Below, in pieces: positions 14,610 to 27,270 of a stretch of DNA of 64,000 bases. This DNA is from Centropus unirufus (lineage: Eukaryota; Chordata; Aves; Cuculiformes; Centropidae), in NCBI GenBank assembly GCA_013397695.1, contig VYZI01000254.1:164629-228628 (forward strand), written 5' to 3'. The translations under genes were made by a program, and so were the position numbers. The first letter of the stretch is position 1. Each line of letters begins with the position of its first letter. The notes under the pieces were generated by a model. That model saw nothing but the letters and a program-made list of their open reading frames with translations, had not been told where the DNA came from and searched no databases.

Positions 14610-15514
14610 GACTAACTGGCTAGGATATTCCTAATGCTTGGCCGAGTCCAATTTTACATACTTAAATGCATACCTAAATCTACATGAAAGTATTTTATGT
14701 ATCTTTTTAGATATCCACTTGCTTCCAGGTTCTCCTGAAACTGGAGAGAGAAAGAAAGCTTCCATGAGGAATGATCAACAGTCGTCAGGATAAGAGTTGT
14801 TTAGATGACCTGTCTGCAAATGCTTGACTTTTATTAGGAAAGAAAGCCATCTCTGGCATAAAAGTTTGTGTCTATGCTCCACTGGCCAACTATTTTAAAG
14901 TGCACTTAGGATTTTATTGACCCATTCTCTTGCCATGGGGTAGGGTTGAAACACTGGTGCACTTTAACTAATGTGGAGCTGGGATGCAACTGGCACACAG
15001 TTCCTAAGTGTAGGAACTGGAAACTGCTCCAGCATCTAATGATATTAAGCAGAAAATAATCATGTCTGTTCTGCATCTTTACTGCTCTAGGAAATGGAAG
15101 GATGTTTTTAAGGCAGTTACTATTTTGAGATTATCAACACCAAAAATTTTCCATGAATTTATCACACTCCTGTATAATAGTGAAACATTTTTTCTCTAGT
15201 CGTGTGTATCTAGTATCTCAGTAGTAGCTGGCATTCAGTGAAACAATATGCTATATATATCCATGCATCTCTAAATAGCTGAAGCCCCCATGTGAGAACT
15301 GTAGCAACCAGCATCTGTAAAAGTGATCATACTTAGATTCTGTATTATAAAACATAATACCAGGAATATGGTCAAGAGGTTATTTAAGCCTTCCTTGCCA
15401 TTCAGAGTTCTATTATTGTCTTTTGTAAGCAGTTCATAATAAGAAAGACTGGTTTTCTGAAAGGCATCAATGCATGATATTTTTACCTGTTCTATGATAA
15501 AGGGGACAAAAAAT

Positions 15515-15542
15515 CATAATAAAAATAACATAATAAAAATAA
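15515..15542. repeat. 14-bp tandem duplication
   Basis: CATAATAAAAATAA occurs twice in perfect tandem, in an A-rich context. Confidence 0.9.
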
Positions 15543-15600
15543 CATAGTAAACTAAAACAAAACAATGGAAGCTTCCCCCAAATACAAGCTAAATCATTCA

Positions 15601-15655
15601 GATTAAATCCTGGCACAACAGAAGTCAGTAGCAAAATTCCTGCTGACTTCTGTGT
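15601..15655. repeat. Possible ancient amniote repeat fragment
   Basis: The pattern ATTAAATCCTGG, GAAGTCAGTAGCAAAATTCC, TGCTGACTTC recalls the old sauropsid repeat with paired 'GAAGTCAATGG' and 'ATTGACTTCAATGG' words. Low-confidence recognition by eye. Confidence 0.4.
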
Positions 15656-15699
15656 TCATAGATCATACACAACCACAATTTTTTAACATTCATCAATCT

Positions 15700-15800
15700 T
15701 CAGTGTATTTAGCCTTACAGCCTCCTGGTGAGACAGAGAACAGCTGTAAATCTACAGATGGCAAAGTAAGCCATGAAGACTAGGATTCATTTAACTGGTT
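15700..15800 (+). repeat. Possible MIR-like fragment
   Basis: The order CCTCCTGGTGAGACAG, TCTACAGATGGCAAAGTAAG, ACTAGGATTCA is similar to the MIR core (a 'CCTGTGAGGTAGG' box followed by 'TTTACAGATGAGGAAACTGA'). It lies 45 bp from another candidate, so this locus may be one old composite insertion. Confidence 0.35.
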
Positions 15801-16735
15801 CCACCTATTTACAGTTAGGAATTTAGTCTGAATTTATCACTTATTTATCACTTCTCTAGTCAACAGATATAAAGGTTTCCTTCCAGGGGAAATCTGAAAT
15901 AATAATAGTAAAAAAGTAAATAGGAAGAATCCCTTGAAGGAAATGCCTCTAGCATAGAGCACCTATTCTGGGATAAGGTCTCTCTCCCCTTGAAGTTGCC
16001 TATTTCTAAAAGCATAATGTAATCTCTTCTATGTATTCTCTCCCTACCCAGAAAACTCAGAGAGAAATCAGAAAACCTGTGTTCAAAGCTCATTTCTCAT
16101 AGAAAAAATAATTTTAAATCCACACTTCTCACTCTCCCGGGGTAGAACAGTATGTGAGCCATTGCAGGTGAAAGTATTTACTTTGTTCCCCTTCTTAGAA
16201 AAACATTAACAATTCGGTGAACAAAAGGGATTATCATTCTGTAAACCCAGTCATAACAACAGTCATTAAGTAGAGAACTGGATTTTAGTCTCTTCTCCCT
16301 GACCTTTAGGTAGTCTGGTTTCAGAAGCTGAAATCAGAAACTGAATTTCCCTGCCTTAGATACCACCTTGCTAAGTATTCTATACAGATATAATAGATCT
16401 CTTCCACATCTAAGGAATTGTTCAAGTTTCTGGAGTGGACCACAGGTCAAAGAGATACTAAGTGAAGAATAATATACCTTATAAAGCATCCAGAAATATA
16501 GATGTTGTGATTTGCTTCCTTACAAAGTGTTTTCAATGGGAAATAATTTGCTGAATCTCTCTCCTTGCCCCATAAAACCTTACAATTGTGCAAACACTTA
16601 AAATTTTACCGTTCCAAAACAGGCAATAGGAACTGTTTCTTCCTAGCTCACTTGTGCTGGCTAAACCAGTGTCTATAGGCAGTTGTGTTCACCTCATCAC
16701 AAACCAGTGAAAACTGGCCCAGTGCTTTATTTTCC

Positions 16736-16789
16736 AAGGTCACAAACACCTTTATTTTGTGACCTTGATAGTCACAAACACCTTTATTT
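16736..16789. repeat. Hairpin plus 32-bp-period duplication
   Basis: AAGGTCACAAA (16736-16746) and TTTGTGACCTT (16756-16766) form a perfect 11-bp stem with a 9-nt loop. The arm and loop text GTCACAAACACCTTTATTT recurs 32 bp on at 16771-16789. Thus a local duplication overlaps an inverted repeat. Confidence 0.9.
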
Positions 16790-19700
16790 AAACCAACAGA
16801 CATCTCAAGAGTTATGTGAAGTAATAAAGATGCAAGAAAATGTTAATCTTACAGCTGAAATCCTCGACAATTTCATCATATTTGATTGTGTGATATTTTA
16901 ATAACTAGACTAGGGTGAATCTGGTCAGACAAAGAGACTCAAATTGTGTCAGATTACCAGGTAAAATGATGTAGCTCATATTGCTGATGGAGCTCAAGGA
17001 CAGAATCACATAATCACAACTCATAGTTTTGCTCAAAGATCCAGGAGGCACTGGACATCCATCCCAAACTTCTCTAAGGTGATGATACTACTTCCACTGT
17101 TTGGTGCATAAAGGATAGGTGTTTTCCTTATAGTTTTTTATATGTTGAATTTTCTATTTTGATATCTTTATATGAATAACTGGGTAGGGAATTTATCAAA
17201 GTCATTGTCACACAAAAATTTAAGTAGACCCTAGAGTAAGAAGTATACATACTATCACTGATTTGGTTTAGAATTGAATTAATCACCTTTTCTAGAATTG
17301 ATTCAGAACATTATAATAAAACGTTAATTTAATATTCTTATTTCCTGATTAGGATATTTTGTCAATCTCTTCTTCATTTAAGTTTAGTGTCAGATATTCC
17401 AATCAGTGGCATTTAAACATGACTAATTTCAGGTTAGAGGTGCAATCAGTGATTTTTCACAAGCAATCATCCCAGTAGCTTAAAGAGGCTGACTCTCATT
17501 TGGGAAAACATTTTATTCTCCAGCATTTTCAGGGAAACAGTCTGGTTTGAGGGTAAGCAGTATTTTGAATAAGACCCAGTAGTCTTGGCCTCTGGTATTT
17601 AACTGGAGTGTTATAAACACAGGTGTTAATGTCAAGCACATTATGTACTTGCTCCCCAGCAGTTGTTAAGGTGATAGTGTGGTGGAAAGCACCTCTTGGC
17701 AGATAAAATTTCCTGAAATATCCTTATATTCCACACCAGCTGTGTAAAAGTGGGGTCAACAGCCATGCCCTGTGGGCTGAGATGAGCGATTCTGTTATGA
17801 AATTTCTCAGCTACAAAGCTCAGAGGCCAAAGTAGGTATGTGAAAGGCTGCATGAAATCCTGGCTCTGGTGGAGTCCAGAGGAATGCTGCTGATAGCTTT
17901 AGGAAAAAACAGAACTTCATTGAGTATGTTTAAGTGATTAAGATCAGGTAAGGGATTCCCCAAAAAGATGGAAGCTAAATAAACTGTTCTGCTGATTACA
18001 AGGGAGAAGTGTTTCCACTGAGAATCATTCAAAATCTCACCACTGGGAAACTTGTATTTGGCTTTCTTCACAAGTTTGTATCTTAATAATATAAACCAAA
18101 GCATAATTCTGTTAAGTCACTCAGTTTTCAACCACAAAACAATAATGACTTCAAAATTTTTGGACAATACAATTTTAGAATTGTGTTTTCTAAACAGCAT
18201 AATGACAAGTGAGGAAGGAACTGAGATGAGAGGGGAGAAACACACAGCATCTTATGAACAAAATTGCTGGAACATTTGTATGGAGTAAACAAGCACATGG
18301 ATTGCAATGTTGGTGCCAGGCTGCCTCTCATTCCAGATGAAGGGTGATATGAGGTAACTTCTCTATCTCTGGCTTCTGTCCCTGATGAAGTCTGCATTCC
18401 AAGCAGGAGGCACAAATCCCTGTTCGCAGCCACTGGTTTCTCAGGAATACATAGAGATGGTGAGATTAGGGTCCATCTTTCTCCTGCTTCAAAGATTGAC
18501 ACCGACCTTTCTCACCAGTTACACCATTATAAACAATAATCGGAGCATGAGGCTTGTATTTTTGTGAAACTCAACCTCGATTGGCAGGGCTTGTTCAGAA
18601 AAACAGTGCAGCTTTTCTGCCCCCATTTTCTAGTCTTTAAAAATTCTTGTGTCTAAATAAAGGAATATCAAGAGAACCACTCCTCATATTCATAATGTTA
18701 ATTCAACTTCTATGTAAGAAGAACTGTAATGATATTTCAGAGGACACCAACGATAAGTAGACAAATAAATGGAAGGGCAGCTGACAGGTTCTTTCCAATG
18801 CATGGCTGCTAAGGAGCTATTTCCTATGACAGTCTCCCAGCAAGAATATTCATGCAACGTCTGAGCTTGATTTTTCGGAGGGCTTGAGGAAGGAGAGGTG
18901 GGACTAAGGCATTCAAAGCCAGAAGGCGTACTTTTACAGGGCTGCTTGATTGATTGGATACTCAGGACACCAAAGCTATTTCCCCTGAGTTTTAAATAAG
19001 AGAACTCGTTTGAACTTTTAGTTTATTTTTACAGAGTGGAAAGCTACAGTATTGTACTGCTCCAGGTTCAGGCTTAGCATTCACAACCCAGACCCTGTGG
19101 CTGCACATACATATCACGAGAGGCTCTTCCATTACAAGATCACATAACAAATTCACACCCCTACTCCCTTTAAATAATTTGCAACTGTTCAAACCTGAGA
19201 GTTTCTCGCTATTCAGCCGAGTCTCAAGCCAGCCAACCACAAGTGTGCACCATATGAGCAGCTGAGACTGTTGCTGCTCTCCTGGCTGTACCACCAGGAT
19301 ACACTTCCCATTACTGGGTAGCACATGTCCTGCTTATGTACTTAGATGCCTTGTTTTTAAGATGTTTAGGCAGGTGGTGTTGTTATGGCCTGTGAAGCAG
19401 ATGTGCATCTATGACTAACAGATCGTAAAATGGAGAGGTTAATAAAGGGATAAGAGGTGTCATGCTTGCAATACCAATAGTGAGGTGGGCTCAACAGGAG
19501 TCCAAGGTGTAACCATTGTTTAAAGGATATTATTTGATTTGTGGGGCTTATTAAAATGTAAGAAGTATGTCTCAGTCATTCTCTGCAGTTGTCTCTCACA
19601 TTTCCTATTATCTTCTCTCATGTATTTGCAAAAGAATTTTGTAAGCACTGTAGTCAGTTATGATATTTATTTTCTATACATGTTTAAAGGATAAAGCAGC

Positions 19701-22700
19701 TTAGTTTGTATACTTGTTTCTCAAGAATATAGCAGGAAGCTTGAGTGGACATTGTAATGGTTTTTCTGCATGCTCTCTTTGTCTTCCTTTGTCTTTTTTT
19801 TTTTCTTATTTCAGAAACAAAAGGACCAAGAAGCATGCACTGATTCCTCCTTCAGATTAAATAATTAATAAACTAATAAATAAATAAGCAAATAAACAGG
19901 AAATATCAGAGTATTTGATAAAGTGAAAGAGGTCAGAAAAGCAAATAAGTTAAAATATCACTTCATTACACTATATCTGATTTTTGGAAGTTCTTTCCTT
20001 TAGTTGTCTAGAGTTAAGAGCAATAATATAGAAGTAGCTGTTAATAACAATAGCAAATTAGAAAAAAATAAAAATGGGATTGTAATGTGAGACCAATGGA
20101 AGAAAACAGCACATGGTTCAGGGAATCAGATTAAGGGTCATATTTTCAAGTGGATTTTGTCTTCAAAATTTTATTAACCCTCATTTAGCTGTTGGTTCAC
20201 AACTGGATCTACAGTAAATTTGATTATTTTTTTTTTTTGCCTCTGCTCGCTGATTATTTCTAGCTGCTGAAACACAGCTAGTTCAGAAAGAAACTATGTA
20301 TACCTAAAGACTGACATTGCACAGAGAAGCTTGGAAAAGCAAATGGCTACATGGTATCTTATTTCTGTGAGCATCAATACCTCATATAAAGCATCAAATG
20401 TCTTCTTTAGAATTGATTAAGCTTTTTGGGATTTTTAATAAATCTATTCTATGATCAAGTACAGACATGTCCTATAAAGGTAAACTACAGGGAGAATTAT
20501 TAAAAATATTTTCACTTCAGGTTTGAATACTCAGCTTCAGACTGAGTAGGTGAGGAAGAACTTAAAAGACTGAATCTGAGATAGCAAAGAGAGCAGACCT
20601 GATCTCCCTGTATTTAATGTAAAGTTTCCCGCCTGAAAAATTCAGAACCACAGGATAACAATACCTTTAACTGAATTAATTTAAAATCCATATTTAAATG
20701 TCTAACTCTGAGACTAGTACCAAGAACTTTCTTTTAGCTGAGTCAGCAGATACAGCAATAAATTATTCTCAGGAAGTCAGTCTTTGAAGCTCTGACGGAA
20801 CTATTAATCCACATGTACTAATTCACTAGACTGAAGAACATTATTCAGTAACTTTCCAACTGACTGAGCAGTCCCCAGAAACTTATGAGTTATTTGACTG
20901 TCAGCCTTCATGAAGAACACAAAACTAAAAATATGAAGCCTTTTAACCACAACATCAGATTTCAAAGATGGCCATGTTACCCAGGCTTTCCACATTTCCC
21001 TCCCAGATTGTATTTAATTTAATAGAGCTGACAAGTTTAGAGCACCAAGTGTACTCCACACAAAACTCCATATCTAATTACAGAAAGTGACTGAAAGCCA
21101 GAGCAAAGATGATACCAGTTGACCATCATTCCAGCTCCTTGGCTTTGACACAACAATTTTATTTGTTCATGTGCTTAATATCAATTCAGATATCGGCTCT
21201 ATTAAATTAAATACAATTTAATTCTTCCTCTTTGGACTGTGTAGTAAATGAGTTTTGTCTTCCAATTGATTATGCAGTATTTTGCAATTAAAGTATGTGA
21301 GTAATAATAGAATGTGAAAGAGTATCCTCGGACATAAATCAAGCATGTGCCCTCTGGATCATGTGAGATTTTGCCCAGACTTGAATGATCAGGAATGTCT
21401 CTTGGCAAGAAATCTGCATTTTCCAGATAAAACTGACTGCAAATGGCATAACTGGGTGCCATGGAGAGTATCATTTAACTTCACATGGGAATACTCTAGC
21501 ATGTTACACATCATCTGTAACTTATTCCCCTTCAAGTAATTGAACAGCAATTTTAGGAGTCTTGGTCTAAATTACTCTTAGAATGTAAAGATAAACTCTG
21601 ACTCTGTGAAATATGGAGACATTCAGACCACGTTTTTCAGTTTTGACACTTTTGTATTAGGAAACGACATGAGAGATTGTGGCCAAACTTTCTTGTTTTG
21701 CTTTCAGCAGAAGTTGTGTTAACTTCATGCTGATTGCTCCTGAGAATCCTGCCTCCTTTAACACACACCTTCCTGGTACTTTTTTCTAAGGGCAAAGTTC
21801 TTCCATTTGTGTAATTCCTTTTCATTCCAGTGGGACTCCATATGCATTTTACATGTTGATTAAAACCTTGTTGTAGGGCTTCAAGGCAAATTTCTCATCT
21901 TTTCACGCTTTCCTCACCCCTAGTGTTGTCACTGGGGGTTGGACTGGGATGAAGCAAATAGGTTATGCCACAGAAGTCTTAAAAAAAATTCACTTTGCCT
22001 TGAAGAACAACAGTCCTGGAAAAAAAATAAAAAGGGAAAATAACCCCACAAATAAAACAAACCCCTTCAAATAGCTGAAAAACTTTATGTTTTGCCAGGT
22101 TTCCTTTTCAGTGAAATTTGAGCTACCATTTCAACTACTCAGATAAATGCAGAACACTTCTAGTTTCAAACCATGTTGTCTATGAGCACATTGTTACTTT
22201 ATTAAACTGCTAAGAAATGAAAGGCAAGTCCTGCTTATGTTACTGGAAGTGTCTATTCAGATTTATGATTCATCAGTCAAGTGGTCTGTATTTTAGTAAG
22301 AGCATCCATGACAACAGCAATATGAATTTATGCATTTTTCACACAGTTTGAAAGTCCAAACCTGCAATGATCAGTCACAGAAAAGGTAGGCATTATTTTT
22401 TTCCAAAGAAGTAGTTTTCCAGCAAAACCGTTAACTGGGTAAGCTGGAAAATTTCAGTGGACAATGACATTTTTACCAAAAATTTCTTTTGAAGAAATCA
22501 TCAGAACTCTTTATATTGGTAAAAAATCTTTAAAATACAATATACCTTAAAACATTTTAATAAGATCAAACCACAAATATTTCAGAATATTTTGTTTGAT
22601 GTAAAGTTTCATAGTGCTTGATATTAGCTAACAATTCAGAAAGAAAACAAATGTTATAATGTCAGAATTTCCGCACTCTTATAACAAGTATTATAGTAAA

Positions 22701-24152
22701 TTTTATAAAATGAAATTTGTTGTGACATTCAGGAATACCTCCTTGAAGATAAACTAATGAGTCTTTTCAATAGCTATGTTGGGACCTGAGAACCACTTAG
22801 TAATGGAATTGAATGAAACTAGATTGCAACCTTCTTTGCACTCCTTTGAAAATCTTAGCCACAAAGAACAAAGGAAGGAAGATCTTTGAGCAAATTGCAC
22901 CCTTAACTACAACACGTTGTGAATTTTCAACCGTCAAATCATGAGAAAAAATTAACATTGTACGTCATGATTTCACTCAATAAGTTAAAAATCTTCAGTG
23001 ACATTTAACCTTTATTCTTCTTTTAAGTAGTGGAAACATGAATAAGTAAACTTCAGTGTCATAGTGTTGGTTAAAAGAGCACTACTCCAAGTTTCACTTT
23101 GAAACCCCTGGAAATTATTCCTGGCTTTAGTATTCAGACAAAACAATGTTTTAAAGTGGCTGCAATTTCTTTCACATGTAACTGAAAAGACTAGGGAAAA
23201 TTTAACTTCAAAATTGTTTTTCTTTCTCTCTGCTTTTTTTTCTTTTGCTGCATTTTTGTTTGAGATTTATTTGTTTGTTCTGTCTTTATTGTTTACCTTC
23301 CTGTATTTGGATTTTTGTTAGGGTTTCTTTATTTATTTGTTTATTTCTTTAATTATTTGTAAGCAGAAACAATAAAGGTAGTTCTCTTAAAACCATACGC
23401 TTGTATATGGTAGTCAGATGTAGCAGCACTGAGAAACAGACATTTTCTTGGTCTTGAAAATGAAAGTATGCAATAGTTGCAATGTGAATTCAATCCAGAA
23501 GCCTCAGGGTATAAATTGATCACCAAATGAGGTAAGAAAAAATATCCCCTATGACATAATATCACATGTGCTAAGTGGGTTTAACACCTTCCTCTGAAGT
23601 ATCAAGAATTGAGACAAGATGCTGGATAAGATGGATTATTGATCCATTCTCTTAAAGCAGTGCCTCTGCTATTCTATTCTTCCCTTTAGCTGATGACTCA
23701 TTTCATACAATGGATTGCAGCAGCTACAGCTTGCATGTCTCATGTACACAACGGAGCAAGCCATTCTTCAGGAATCAGGAGAGTTCATTGCTTAGGTTAT
23801 GGCAAGTATGAAACTGTTATTTTATTTGATAATTCTGGAAAACTTTGCTTCATTTGCAAAGCACCTAAACCCTCCAGTTAATGTCAACAGAAGCGGCAGG
23901 TGTTCAAGTCCTTCTACAATATCAGCTCTTGGTCAACAGTATGCATTAAATACGTTGTAAGATATTTTACAAGTAGCGGGAGGGAGAGTGGTATGGGGTA
24001 AGAAGGTAAAGCAAAATATATGGGAGAAAAAAGTTAAGGAAAAAATAAAAATCTTACATCAAATATTCAAATATGCAAGGATGAGCTCCAAATGAGCATC
24101 ATATGGACATCTAATAAATCAGAAAGAAGATTTTCTCAAGGATCTAAAAATA

Positions 24153-24194
24153 TAGACCCCAATTTACAACTGTTAGACCCCAAATTACAACTGT
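24153..24194. repeat. 21-bp tandem duplication
   Basis: TAGACCCCAATTTACAACTG(T) at 24153-24173 is repeated at 24174-24194 with a single T-to-A difference. Confidence 0.95.
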
Positions 24195-25184
24195 TGAAAG
24201 TATGAGGACAAAGTTGATGGCATGGCCAATGATCTCATTCTCTATATAAATTTCCAGTTCCTGATCCTCTACTCTTACTTTCTCCCCTCTTTAATTTCCT
24301 GGCATTCAGTGTGCTAGATATTGAGCAACTCTGAGCCTGTATTTTGCTCCTATACTGTTTAAAGGATATTGTTATGTTACCTCCAATAGGATTAGAGTTT
24401 AGAGGGGAAATGAATTGGAGACTTTCTCAAAGACATGATAAGAAGTTTAACTTCCAAAGTATCCAGCTGTTCACGTGGGCTGCACATCCTCATACGCATA
24501 CAAATACACAATAATTTGTGTTACATGGCTTGGGAAGGAAGTTGGGGAACTCTCAAGATATAATCAACAATATAAGGAAGGCTTTTTCCCTCTGTCCCGT
24601 TGAAGTAGTCCAATGTTACCCAAATTCTTCCCCTCCCTCGTAACTACTCTGTGGAATGAGGGATAACGCATAAGTAAGCCATATGTGAAATTTCATTGTT
24701 GAACAAATGTGTTGATATAAGACTTTTTATTTAATACTTTAACCAGTTTTAGCCTGAGCTAGAGCTGTTTTTTCATTGCCCCTAGCCCTCAATGATTTGT
24801 GTGTGTCTTTGATCTTTGTCTTTGCAAAGTCAGCATGAAGACCGATATCAGACACGGGTAAATTATGCTTTGGGAACTGAGCTCATTGCCACCATTCTAT
24901 TTGCTTTTGTCCAGTACTACCCACAGTCAAACATATTAGGATCCACTGAGAAATGCGTGATAGCAGGTTGGTTTTTTTTTTAATTCTGCAGATGTAGCAA
25001 GCTCCCATCTTTTGCATCTATTAATGAAGTGTGGACACTTAGGGAACTTACAAGAGTGATTATTTGATCAGATTGTCAAGTTGACAACTGAGATTCTGAG
25101 GTTCTACAGGATCCACCATCCAAGAATGGACCTGTAAATCCAGGGACTTTCAGCCTTCTGTTTGGCCAATCATACCCTCTGCTA

Positions 25185-26090
25185 GGTTAAAAACTGTCTG
25201 AATGACTGGCCTGAAAGAGTTGTGGTAAACGGAGTTAAATCCAGTTGGAGGTTGGTCACAAGTGACGTCCCCAGGGACTTAGTGCTAGGTCCAGTTCTGT
25301 TTAATATCTTTACCAGTGATCTGGATGAGGGGATTGAATGTACCCTTAGCAAGTTGCAGATGACACTCAGCTGGGAGGAAGTGTTGATCTGCTTGAGGGT
25401 AGGGAGGCTCTTCAAAGGGATCTGAACAGGCTGGGCCAATGGCTCAGACCATTGGTTTGAGGTTTAACAAGGCCAAGTGCTGAGTTCTACACCTCATGCA
25501 GAACTAAAGGCTTGGGGAAGGGTAGCTAGAAAGCTGCCTAGTAGAGAAGGACCTGGGGGTGCTGGTTGACAGATGGCTGAATATGAGTCAGCAGTGTGCC
25601 CAGATGGCCAAAGAAGGCTCACTACAATGTATTGCCATCCTGGAGCATGTACAGAGAAAGGCAACAAAGCTGGTGAAATGTCAGGAGGACAAATGTTATG
25701 AGGAGCAGCTAAGGGAACTGTAGTTGTTCAGCATGGAGAAAAGGAGGCTGAGGGGACACCTTATCATTGCCTACACCTATCTGAAAGGAGGCTATAGGGA
25801 GGAGGGTGCTGGTCTTTTTTCCCTAGTGACAGGCAGTAGGATGAGAGGAAATGGCCTCAAGTTGTGTCAGGGGAGGTTCAGATTAGAGATCAGGAAAAGT
25901 CTTTTCAGTGAAAGGATTACCGAGCACTGAAATAGACTGCCCTGGAAGATGGTTGAGTCACCATCTCTGGAGGAGTTTAAATGAGAGGTAGATGAAGTGC
26001 TCAGGGATATGGTTAAGTAGTTGATAGGTATGCTTGGACTCAATGATCTCAAAGGTCTTCCAACCAAATCTAAGATTCTATGACTCTACG
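25185..26090 (+). mobile_element. CR1 LINE, 3' fragment with end of reverse transcriptase
   Basis: About 0.9 kb matches the 3' part of avian CR1. The left end encodes the C-terminal part of the CR1 reverse transcriptase in a broken frame (VVNGVKSSWRL, VLGPVLFNIF, DLDEGIECTLSK, 25222-25350). Where the family has the FADD catalytic box, this copy reads LQMT (about 25351-25366), which fits loss of a single T and a frameshift. The right part follows the CR1 3' region (LFSMEKRRLRGHLIIAYTYLKGG, then the stretch that ends in GATTCTATGACTCTACG). The junction near 25615-25650 looks shorter than typical CR1, suggesting an internal deletion. The copy is 5'-truncated as usual for CR1 and is dead: several stops and frameshifts are present. 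Confidence 0.92.
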
Positions 26091-26168
26091 ACTTGGCACT
26101 GATGTGGCCACTGATAAGAAGCAGGACTGAACAAATAGATACCTTCTTGTAAGAGGATGGATAGTAAT

Positions 26169-26217
26169 GGTGCTCTGAACCTAGGTGCTCTGAAGCCAGC
26201 TGAAGCTGGTGCTCTGA
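26169..26217. repeat. GGTGCTCTGA motif, three copies
   Basis: The 10-mer begins at 26169, 26184 and 26208, about 80 bp beyond the end of the first CR1 copy. The spacing is irregular (15 and 24 bp). Confidence 0.8.
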
Positions 26218-27250
26218 TGCTAGGCATCCATGTCAACAGAAGGCACCAAGATTCATGTTTTGCTGCTCTGCAGCAGTACAATAACTAAGACATCTTATCT
26301 GCTCTAACAGGCTGACTCTTGAACAATTTTACATTTGCTCTTTTCTGATACAACTAGTTTGCAATAAAATAGGATATTGCTTTTTATTTCATGAAAAAAA
26401 ATCTTTTTAATAAAAGTGCTATTAGGTGAGGAGAGTATACTCATCTACTTTCTATGGATGTGTTCAAGTAAAGAAATGATTGTGGGAAAGATTTTCAGGA
26501 TAACATATCTCTCACAGATTTTCCATGATGACTTTGCATTCCCATTGACATCATGCTTATCTCTGAATGCCTAAATACAACAAATGATCATGCTTTAGTA
26601 AGCACCTCTTTGGCTTATTTGACGAATCTTTCTGTGGCAGCATTAAATCCTGACCTTTGACTTTTCCTGTCTGATGCCAAAATGATTATTTCTGCTAATT
26701 CTCAGTTTGACATCAGGGAGCAATTGGTTAAGCCTCAGATCCTTAACCTTGTTATCTGCCATTTTTATAGATGTCTATCATGTTTCTACACTTCAGATTT
26801 ATAAAGACAGATCTAATATTCAAAGCACTATAGAAAAAGATACCTCAATTTTAACTGGTGTTAATTCATCCACAATGCAAAATAATAACACTTCTCTTCT
26901 TACCTTTCCCCCCCCTGCTTGCCCACACTAATTGATGAATGATAAGCCAACTACTGAGTTCATAGAGACCAAACTGGTAGTCAGAGACAAGTTTGAACCT
27001 TGGAGAGTTCAGGTCACATCTGTATAAAAAAACCTCTGTTAGTGTTCACTTTGCTATGGCCAATCCCAATCTGGATTCAGACAGAAAAAAAGAATAAGAA
27101 ACAACTATTTTTTTAATTAAAATATGTTTCAGATTGGTCCTATCTTATGCAACGACAAAAATAATGGACATTATATATTAAAACAGACAAAAAATAAAAC
27201 CTTTGACTTCAAAGGAAATTTTTTTTTCATGTCAGTTATTCATTTGATTC

Positions 27251-27270
27251 CATATATGTATATATATATT
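27251..27270. repeat. TA-rich dinucleotide tract
   Basis: A short (TA)n-like tract interrupted by one TG. It is simple sequence. Confidence 0.85.

Larger units (their letters stand above)
7332..25184. other. Intergenic, AT-rich, minor repeats only
   Basis: No coding gene or RNA gene is supported in this 18-kb stretch. It holds the short duplications and hairpins listed separately (8476, 10433, 13145, 14579, 15515, 16736, 24153) and two weak ancient-repeat candidates at 15601-15655 and 15700-15800. A plus-strand frame of 110 codons or less and a 124-codon minus-strand frame (18128-18502) show no family features. Confidence 0.6.

Noticed and set aside
18128..18502. 124-codon minus-strand frame
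   Set aside because: No domain, no neighbouring exons in phase, and no repeat-encoded protein match.
25182..26067. Several 64-85 codon frames that look protein-like
   Set aside because: They are decayed CR1 reverse transcriptase and CR1 3'-region frames, annotated as a mobile element and not as genes.
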